A stretch of 9,534 nt of DNA from an uncultured Eubacteriales bacterium. Lineage in GTDB: Bacteria; Bacillota; Clostridia; Oscillospirales; Oscillospiraceae. Shown here one piece after another: positions 1 to 4,785 of this stretch (positions are counted from its first letter, which is position 1; each line of letters opens with the position of its first letter). The stretch spans positions 1-9,534 of the forward strand of contig CAJKNS010000079.1 of NCBI GenBank assembly GCA_905201305.1, read 5' to 3'. Under the pieces are notes generated by a model. It was not told the DNA's origin and did not search any database. It worked only from the letters and a program-made list of their open reading frames with translations. The translations under genes were made by a program, and so were the position numbers.

Positions 1-431
1 TGGCTATGCTTCCGTTCTGCGGCTACAACATGGCTGATTACTGGCAGCACTGGATTGACATCGGCGCAGGCCTCGACGAGGATAAGGCTCCGAAGATATT
101 CAACGTCAACTGGTTCCGTAAGGACGACGACGGCAACTTCCTGTGGCCCGGCTTCGGCGATAATCTCCGTGTGCTGGAGTGGATTCTCAAGCGCTGCTTC
201 GACGAGGTAGACGCCCAGGAGACTCCCATCGGCTACGAGCCCAATCCCACCGACATCAATCTGGAGGGCACCGACGTCTCTCTGGAGACCCTCACCGGTC
301 TTTTGGGTGTGGACAAGGACCTGTGGATGGAGGATGTCACCAACATCGAGGAATTCTACAAGGACTTTGGCGACAAGCTGCCCCCTGCTCTGCGTGAGGA
401 GCTGGAAACCCTCAAAAAGAACCTTCAGTAA
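1..431 (+). CDS. pckG: Phosphoenolpyruvate carboxykinase (GTP), C-terminal part, 5' truncated by window edge
   Basis: This is the last ~142 codons of a GTP-dependent PEP carboxykinase, which interconverts oxaloacetate + GTP and PEP + GDP + CO2 in the cytosol. The reading frame is open to the window edge (first full codon at base 3), so the true start lies outside. The guanine-binding loop is plainly visible: NWFRKDDDGNFLWPGFGDN at about bases 105-164. Its three Phe and the terminal Asn line up with Phe517, Phe525, Phe530 and Asn533 of human cytosolic PEPCK, which identifies the GTP class and excludes the ATP class. The preceding MLPFCGYN block is also typical of this family. The protein ends with a charged helix (ALREELETLKKNLQ) and a TAA stop at 429-431. 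A strong terminator starts 11 bases downstream, so this is the end of its transcription unit. In anaerobic Firmicutes the enzyme can work in either direction; the window does not show which. Confidence 0.96.
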   Translation, partial: AMLPFCGYNMADYWQHWIDIGAGLDEDKAPKIFNVNWFRKDDDGNFLWPGFGDNLRVLEWILKRCFDEVDAQETPIGYEPNPTDINLEGTDVSLETLTGLLGVDKDLWMEDVTNIEEFYKDFGDKLPPALREELETLKKNLQ

Positions 432-442
432 GTTCATACGCT

Positions 443-482
443 TTGCACCCGGGAGCTTTCCCGGGTGCAATTTTTATTTTTC
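443..482 (+). terminator. Rho-independent terminator of pckG
   Basis: A perfect 12-bp stem (443-454 pairs with 459-470, core CACCCGGG/CCCGGGTG) closes a GCTT tetraloop and runs straight into TTTTTATTTTTC at 471-482. It sits 11 bases after the pckG stop and isolates that gene from hpf. Confidence 0.95.
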
Positions 483-534
483 TGTGTACATTATGAACTT
501 TTCGTAAAATTGCACAATTTTCACTCTTTGTTAC

Positions 535-563
535 TTCCATTGATGCAGCAACTGTGCTATACT
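535..563 (+). promoter_or_regulatory. Predicted sigma-A promoter of hpf (extended -10)
   Basis: TATACT at 558-563 is preceded by TGC at 555-557, a perfect TGn extended -10. A poor -35 candidate, TTCCAT at 535-540, is spaced by 17 bases. Transcription should start near 570, which places the in-frame ATG at 568 at or before the mRNA 5' end and supports translation from 610. It is the only good -10 seen between the pckG terminator and hpf. Confidence 0.65.
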
Positions 564-569
564 GAGGAT

Positions 570-584
570 GGAAGAAAATCTTCC
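570..584 (+). other. Small 5'-end hairpin in hpf leader
   Basis: GGAAGA (570-575) and TCTTCC (579-584) form a perfect 6-bp stem around an AAA loop. It lies at the predicted transcription start and 10 bases before the AAGGAG ribosome binding site. A stem at the extreme 5' end commonly protects Firmicute mRNAs from 5' decay; that role here is inference. Confidence 0.45.
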
Positions 585-609
585 AAGTGTACCGAAGGAG
601 TTGATATTT

Positions 610-1149
610 ATGGATGTGAAGCTAAACGAGAGAAAATGCACGGTAGAGCCTGCGGTCAAAGCCTATGCCGAGAAAAAGGTTAGCAAGCTGGAGCGCTACT
701 TCCGCGGCGACGCAGAGGCATTGGTTACCTTCCGGATGGAAAAGAAAAATTGCCGCGTTGAGCTTACTGTTCATGCCAGCAACACCTACTTCCGGGCGGA
801 GGAAACCACCACCGACATGATGGCTTCCATTGATGCGGCGGTTGCCACCATTGAGGGGCAAATCCGCAAGAATAAAACCCGGCTTGCCAAGCGCCTGCGC
901 ACCGATGCCTTTACCCGCACCCCCGAGGATGCTCAGGATATCCCCATTTCCGAGGATTCTCCGTTCCAGGTGGTGCGCTCCAAAAAATTTGATATCAAGC
1001 CCATGAGCGTAGAGGAAGCCATTCTCCAGATGAATCTGCTGGGTCACAGCTTCTTTGTATTCCGCGATGACGCTGCCGGCGGCGCCTTCTCTGTGGTCTA
1101 TGCCCGGAAGGACGGCGGCTATGGACTCATCGAGGACAGCGAAATCTGA
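610..1149 (+). CDS. hpf: Ribosome hibernation promotion factor, long form (HPF/RaiA family)
   Basis: 179-residue protein that binds the decoding region of 30S subunits in slow growth and, in its long form, pairs 70S ribosomes into inactive 100S dimers. Residues 1 to about 100 form the S30AE ribosome-binding domain with a basic helix (QIRKNKTRLAKRLR, 84-97). An acidic/Pro linker follows (about 98-117). Residues about 119-176 are the S30AE C-terminal dimerisation domain, very close to the family consensus: FQVVRSKKFDIKPMSVEEAI and, later, VVYARKDGGYGLIE. The length fits long HPF (about 175-190 residues) and excludes the short gammaproteobacterial form. The start at 610 is chosen because AAGGAG (595-600) lies 9 bases upstream. 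An in-frame ATG at 568 would add 14 non-conserved residues, lacks a ribosome binding site and coincides with the predicted transcription start. The gene stands alone, with its own promoter and terminator. Confidence 0.95.
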   Translation: MDVKLNERKCTVEPAVKAYAEKKVSKLERYFRGDAEALVTFRMEKKNCRVELTVHASNTYFRAEETTTDMMASIDAAVATIEGQIRKNKTRLAKRLRTDAFTRTPEDAQDIPISEDSPFQVVRSKKFDIKPMSVEEAILQMNLLGHSFFVFRDDAAGGAFSVVYARKDGGYGLIEDSEI

Positions 1150-1171
1150 TTTGGGCACAAATAAAATATCA

Positions 1172-1206
1172 GCGCTGTACCGGTTCGGTACAGCGCCTTT
1201 TGTTAT
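1172..1206 (+). terminator. Terminator of hpf, probably also stopping the convergent zinc operon
   Basis: GCGCTGTACCG (1172-1182) pairs perfectly over 11 bp with CGGTACAGCGC (1186-1196) around a 3-base loop, followed by CTTTTGTTATATTT on the + strand. The gap between the convergent hpf and mscS stops is only 70 bases. Read on the - strand, the same hairpin is followed by a looser T-rich run (TGATATTTTATTT). It is therefore likely used in both directions, more strongly for hpf. Confidence 0.88.
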
Positions 1207-1219
1207 ATTTCGTCTTATA

Positions 1220-2062
1220 TTATTTCGTCGGCTCAATATGGACGTTCAGGTGCGGATAGGTCATCTGAATGCCGCAGCGGTCAAAGGTGCGCTTGATTTC
1301 CTCCAGCAGGGCATAATACTGATCCCAGTAGTCGTCGCCCTTGCAGTATGCCCGGACGGAATACTCCACCGCGCTTTCGCCATATCCCTTCACATGAATA
1401 AAATAAGCCGGGTCCTCATAAAAGCCCCCAACGGTGTCCAGCGCCTGCCGCAGCGCCGCCTTCACCCGGTCAATGTCTGCGTCATAGCTGGCGCTGACCT
1501 CAATCTCCACCCGGCGCTTGCCGTCCATGGTGTAGTTGACGATGTTGGAGGAGGTTACGGTGCTGTTGGGAATGAAGACGGTTCTCCGGTCAAAGGTCAT
1601 CAGCCGGGTATAGGTCATGCCGATTTCCTCCACAAAGCCCTCGCTGTCCCCAATGGAGACGTAATCCCCCACATGCAGGGGCTTGGTGGTGAGAATCACA
1701 ATGCCCCCTGCCAGGTTGCTGAGGGCTCCCTGGAGTGCCAGGGACAGTGCCAGACCTGCTACACTGAGTAGGGCAATCAGGCTGGTCACATCGATATTCA
1801 GGCTGCTTGCCACAATGGTCACTGCCACAAAGCATAGCAGAATCCGACAGCCTGCCCGAAGGAAGCCATATAAGCTCCGGTCGATTCTGGAGCGCTCCAG
1901 GAATCGGTCAAATAACCGGCACAGCAGCTTTACCAGCACCACCAGCACCACAATCAGCAGCAGGATCTTGATGATAGAGCCCAAGGACAAATTTTTCAGT
2001 GTTCCAACCAGGGAGGATACCTCCTGCTGGTCAATTCCCACCGGATTGGTTACCGTCAGCAT
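1220..2062 (-). CDS. mscS: Small-conductance mechanosensitive channel, MscS family
   Basis: 280-residue inner-membrane channel that opens under membrane tension and releases solutes during hypo-osmotic shock. Predicted membrane segments are at about 29-50, 69-87 and 94-125. The third is the pore helix, with the family's Gly/Ala pattern: GLALSLALQGALSNLAGGIVI-type sequence at about 103-123. The cytoplasmic beta domain follows, with KPLHVGDYV (127-135), GFVEEIGMTYTRL (142-154) and FIPNS (163-167), all classic MscS signatures; the C-terminal alpha/beta part runs to about 275. Length matches E. coli MscS (286). It is the last gene of the zinc operon. The upstream permease's TAA is embedded in its Shine-Dalgarno sequence (TAAAGGGGGAT at 2077-2067), so the two are translated from one message. 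Grouping with zinc uptake is unusual; no internal promoter is evident. Confidence 0.95.
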   Translation of the reverse strand: MLTVTNPVGIDQQEVSSLVGTLKNLSLGSIIKILLLIVVLVVLVKLLCRLFDRFLERSRIDRSLYGFLRAGCRILLCFVAVTIVASSLNIDVTSLIALLSVAGLALSLALQGALSNLAGGIVILTTKPLHVGDYVSIGDSEGFVEEIGMTYTRLMTFDRRTVFIPNSTVTSSNIVNYTMDGKRRVEIEVSASYDADIDRVKAALRQALDTVGGFYEDPAYFIHVKGYGESAVEYSVRAYCKGDDYWDQYYALLEEIKRTFDRCGIQMTYPHLNVHIEPTK

Positions 2063-2074
2063 ACTTATCCCCCT

Positions 2075-2920
2075 TTACTGTCCACGCCGGAGCAGAAAGC
2101 CCACAAAGAAATACACCGCCAGCAGCAGCGAAATTGCCGCGCCGGTAGAGCAGCCCCAATAGTACGACGCCATCAGCCCCAGAATGCCGCAGATCAATGC
2201 GCCCAGCACCGAAAACAGGTGGTACTGCCGCAGATTTTTCGCAAAATTCCGGGCTGCCGCCGCAGGCAGCACCAGGAGACTGTTGATGACAAGCAGTCCC
2301 ACCCAGCTCAGCGCCATGGTCACTACCACCGCGATCACCAGCGTAAACAGTGCCTGTACCGCGCCCACCTGAATGCCCCGGCTATGGGCAAGATTGGGAT
2401 GCAGCACCGACAAAAACAGTCCGTTGGAGCCGATGCACCAAATCACTGCCACCACCAGCAGAACCAGCGCCAAAATGCCGATTTCCGCAGGGCGGACCGA
2501 CAGAATATCGCCAATGAGATAATTGTTGAACTTTGTAAAGCTGCCTCCGCCCCAGGTAGCAATGAGAATACCCAGCGCCACCGCCGTGGAGGAAAACACG
2601 CCAATCACCGTATCTCCGGACAGATTGGAGCGCCTGCGCACATAGGTAAACAGCAGTGCAAACACCGCCGAGAGCAGCACTGCCATCCCCAGAGGAAATG
2701 CCATGCCGCAGATGGAACCAATGGCAATGCCCGTAAATGCCGAGTGTCCCAATGCATCCGAGAAAAAACTCATATTCCCCGTGACTACATGGCAGCTCAG
2801 GAGTCCCAGCAGCGGACAGAGCACCAGAATGCCCAGCAGCGCATTTTTCATAAACAGCATAGTGCCCGGCTGTGCCCATTCAAAGGGAAGCAGCGACACA
2901 ATGCGATACCAGATTTCCAT
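2075..2920 (-). CDS. znuB: Zinc-type ABC transporter permease (ABC-3 / ZnuB family)
   Basis: 281-residue integral membrane protein, the translocation subunit of a periplasmic-binding-protein-dependent metal uptake ABC transporter. It is almost wholly hydrophobic, with about eight membrane helices. Recognisable ABC-3 features are DALGHSAFTGIAIG (residues about 55-68), the basic loop YVRRRSNLSGDTVIG (93-107), NYLIGDILS (132-140) and the late helix pair WVGLLVINSLLVLPAAAARN. Length is normal for the family. The start codon at 2920-2918 overlaps the stop of the ATPase gene by one base (TAATG), and a strong GGAGG tract lies just upstream, so the two are translationally coupled. The likely substrate is Zn2+, inferred from the three-His ligand set in the partner binding protein; Mn2+ cannot be excluded from this subunit alone. 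Confidence 0.93.
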   Translation of the reverse strand: MEIWYRIVSLLPFEWAQPGTMLFMKNALLGILVLCPLLGLLSCHVVTGNMSFFSDALGHSAFTGIAIGSICGMAFPLGMAVLLSAVFALLFTYVRRRSNLSGDTVIGVFSSTAVALGILIATWGGGSFTKFNNYLIGDILSVRPAEIGILALVLLVVAVIWCIGSNGLFLSVLHPNLAHSRGIQVGAVQALFTLVIAVVVTMALSWVGLLVINSLLVLPAAAARNFAKNLRQYHLFSVLGALICGILGLMASYYWGCSTGAAISLLLAVYFFVGFLLRRGQ

Positions 2921-3678
2921 TACGCTTCCTCCCCTCCTGCCATATGAAACACGGACCGGAATTCCGGCGACGACAGCACCTGCTCCGGAGTTCCCTGGGT
3001 GAGCACCGTCTCCTTCAGCAGCACCACCTTGTCCACATAGCGGCTGAGCATGGCAAAATCATGGGTCACCATTAAAATGGACAGGTCAAACTTCGTCCGG
3101 ATTTCGTCCAGCATGGTTAGCAGCTGATGGATTCCCTCTGCATCCACGCCGGACAGAGGCTCGTCCAAAATCAGAATATCCGGTACCGGCTCCAACGCCA
3201 ACGCCAGCAGCACCCGCTGTAATTCTCCCCCGGACAGGCTTCCGATTTTCTTGTCGATCAGACTCTCCCCGTGGACGTTTTTCAGGCACGCCAGCACCTT
3301 TCCACGGAGCCGGCGTCCCACATGAAAGGCAGCCGGTCCCTTTCCGATGCACATGGCAAACAGGTCCAGCACGCTCACGGGATCACCGCCGGAAAAGCTG
3401 GGACTTTGGGGTACATAGCCAATGCGGAATTTTCGGCTTTTCTCCCCCGCAGGCTGAAAGCTAATGGTTCCCTCATGCTCCCGCTGCCCTAAAATAGAGC
3501 GGATCAGCGTGGATTTTCCCGCGCCGTTGGGTCCGATCAGCGCCACAATTTCTCCGCAGTGAATGTGGAGATTGACGTCCCGCAAAATCTCGTCAGAGCC
3601 GATTTTTACCCCAAGATGTTCAATTCTCAGGCAGCAATGCCCGCTGCATCCCTGCCCCTGATGCTTCATAACGCTCAT
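2920..3678 (-). CDS. znuC: Zinc-type ABC transporter ATP-binding protein (ZnuC family) with N-terminal Cys/His cluster
   Basis: 252-residue cytosolic ATPase that powers the metal importer. All catalytic motifs are intact: Walker A GPNGAGKST (49-57), Q-loop VPQ (Q91), signature LSGGE (148-152), Walker B ILILDEP (168-174), D-loop SGVDA (176-180) and switch His in VTHD (H206). Before the ABC fold there is a short extension, HQGQGCSGHCC (6-16), with three Cys and two His, which could bind a metal ion; function inferred only. The first ATG (3678) overlaps the lipoprotein gene's TGA (ATGA), and its ribosome binding site is weak, which suggests translational coupling. A second ATG three codons downstream (3669) is possible and would keep the Cys/His cluster. 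Order binding protein-ATPase-permease is typical of znu/zur-type operons in Firmicutes. Confidence 0.94.
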   Translation of the reverse strand: MSVMKHQGQGCSGHCCLRIEHLGVKIGSDEILRDVNLHIHCGEIVALIGPNGAGKSTLIRSILGQREHEGTISFQPAGEKSRKFRIGYVPQSPSFSGGDPVSVLDLFAMCIGKGPAAFHVGRRLRGKVLACLKNVHGESLIDKKIGSLSGGELQRVLLALALEPVPDILILDEPLSGVDAEGIHQLLTMLDEIRTKFDLSILMVTHDFAMLSRYVDKVVLLKETVLTQGTPEQVLSSPEFRSVFHMAGGEEA

Positions 3679-4544
3679 TTCAGTCCCGCCTTTAACGCTT
3701 CCAGATTGGCGTCCATCACCGATGCATAGCTATTCTCTCCGCCGCTCATGCCAAGATCCAGCACGCCGGTTTTTACTCCGGTTTCCTGGGCTACGATTTC
3801 CGCAGCATTGGTCGCGCCGTTTTTCTCCGTAAAAATCATGGGAATTTTGTGGGCTTCAGTCAGCTCCACGATTTCCTTCAGCTCCGCCGCTGAGGGTTCC
3901 GCCCCCTCTTCCTCTTCAATGGCTGCCAGAATCGTCAGACCATAGGCGTCGGCAAAATAGGCAAAGCCGTCGTGAAATGTGATAAGCTCCTTGCAGGAAA
4001 GGCTCTGTGCCGCCGGGTACCAATTGTTCTGATACTGCTCCAGCAGCATGTCCTCATAAGCCGCCATATTCTTCTCGAACAAATCCGCCTGCTCCGGATA
4101 GCGCTCAGACAGCGCCTTTGTGATATTCTCTCCCTGCTGCACATACCGTCTGGGATCCAGCCAAATGTGGGGATCGTCGTCCAGAAGCGCAATGCCCTCA
4201 GAGCTGTCGATCACATCCGCCGTATCCTTCCCGGACAGACTGGACGCCATAAAGTCCTCCAGACCCGCGCCGGAGAGAATCACCAAATCCGCCCGCTCGA
4301 TTTTCTTCATCTGGTCGGTGGTAATGGTGTAGTCGTGCAGGCAGGAAACCTGGTCCTGAATTAAGGGCTGCACGGTAATGCCCGCCGCACCGGCAATAAT
4401 CTGCTCTGTCAGCTCATACATGGGCTGGGTGGTTGCCAGCAGCAGCGTATCGACGCTGTCTGTCTCGGCGGTCGAATTTCCGCAGCCGGACAGCACGGAA
4501 AGCAGCATGGAAGCCGCCAAAAGGCAGCAAAACAGTCGTTTCAA
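3675..4544 (-). CDS. znuA: Zinc ABC transporter substrate-binding lipoprotein (ZnuA family, cluster A-I)
   Basis: 289-residue extracytoplasmic metal receptor. It begins with a lipoprotein signal peptide: basic MKR, hydrophobic core, then lipobox LSGC with lipidated Cys21. Metal ligands expected of this fold are visible: His70 (SCLHDY), His126 (DPHIWLDP), His191 (FHDGFAYF) and an acidic residue, Asp263 (VLDLG). The third position is His, as in zinc receptors, where Mn receptors such as PsaA carry Glu. The His-rich loop of E. coli ZnuA is absent; a short acidic run EEEEGAEPS (210-218) lies where the family has its ExEPS segment. Start is TTG at 4544-4542, chosen because GGAGG (4557-4553) lies 8 bases upstream and the signal peptide begins immediately. 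It is the first gene of the operon, 3' overlapped by the ATPase gene. Confidence 0.94.
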   Translation of the reverse strand: MKRLFCCLLAASMLLSVLSGCGNSTAETDSVDTLLLATTQPMYELTEQIIAGAAGITVQPLIQDQVSCLHDYTITTDQMKKIERADLVILSGAGLEDFMASSLSGKDTADVIDSSEGIALLDDDPHIWLDPRRYVQQGENITKALSERYPEQADLFEKNMAAYEDMLLEQYQNNWYPAAQSLSCKELITFHDGFAYFADAYGLTILAAIEEEEGAEPSAAELKEIVELTEAHKIPMIFTEKNGATNAAEIVAQETGVKTGVLDLGMSGGENSYASVMDANLEALKAGLK

Positions 4545-4571
4545 GTAGATATCCTCCGTATCAAATGGTTT

Positions 4572-4590
4572 GTATTTTATTATATCATAC
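4572..4590. promoter_or_regulatory. Candidate operator: imperfect palindrome over the znu -10 element
   Basis: The 19 bases follow GTATnnTATnATAnnATAC, with 14 of the 18 arm positions symmetric around a central base. The palindrome covers the -10 and the predicted start point, exactly where a Fur/Zur-type repressor would block initiation. No regulator gene is in the window and the sequence is not a clear match to the B. subtilis Zur box. Because the -10 itself is AT-rich, some of the symmetry may be chance. Confidence 0.35.
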
Positions 4591-4608
4591 CCGGCAAGGC
4601 TTTGTAAA
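4579..4608 (-). promoter_or_regulatory. Promoter of the zinc-uptake/mscS operon
   Basis: On the - strand, TATAAT (4584-4579) is a consensus -10 preceded by TGA, giving an extended -10. TTTACA (4608-4603) matches the -35 at five of six positions with an 18-base spacer. The start point should fall near 4573-4572, leaving a leader of about 28 bases before the TTG start. This is the strongest promoter in the window. Confidence 0.8.
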
Positions 4609-4683
4609 ACACTTTTGGCTCCACGCTAATATGCGGGAAGCCACCGCGATTCATGCAACTTTATCCTGTTATCCCCCATTTGC

Positions 4684-4712
4684 TTGCATTCCGGGGGGCA
4701 CTTTGCTAGAAT
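4684..4712 (+). promoter_or_regulatory. Predicted promoter of the aconitase-family hydratase gene
   Basis: TAGAAT (4707-4712) is preceded by TGC (extended -10), with TTGCAT (4684-4689) as a partial -35 at 17-base spacing. Transcription should start near 4719, giving a 5' leader of about 67 bases. The promoter is divergent from the znu promoter, with about 75 bases between the two -35 elements. Confidence 0.6.
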
Positions 4713-4731
4713 AAAGGCAAGATTTATGGAA

Positions 4732-4766
4732 GGGCAATATCGCTGCCGAATTGTGCGGTATTGCCT
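4732..4766 (+). other. Leader hairpin beside the hydratase Shine-Dalgarno sequence
   Basis: GGCAATATCG (4733-4742) pairs with CGGTATTGCC (4756-4765) in a 10-bp stem with a single G-T wobble, around a 13-base loop; an extra G-T pair is possible at the base. It lies in the predicted 5' UTR, ends six bases before AGGAGG (4773-4778), and is not followed by a T run, so it is not a terminator. A role in translation control or mRNA stability is inference. Confidence 0.5.
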
Positions 4767-4785
4767 GAATTCAGGAGGATTTTTC

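Noticed and set aside
568..609. Upstream in-frame ATG as hpf start
   Set aside because: No ribosome binding site, coincides with the predicted transcription start, and adds 14 residues not typical of HPF.
4732..4766. Leader hairpin as an iron-responsive element or known riboswitch
   Set aside because: The loop does not show the CAGUG pattern of an IRE and the short stem-loop does not match a riboswitch class that I can recognise.
4684..4785. N-terminal extension of the hydratase from an upstream TTG or from the ATG at 4729
   Set aside because: The TTG at 4684 lies inside the predicted promoter. The ATG at 4729 lacks a Shine-Dalgarno sequence and leads through the leader hairpin, whereas 4786 has AGGAGG at good spacing.
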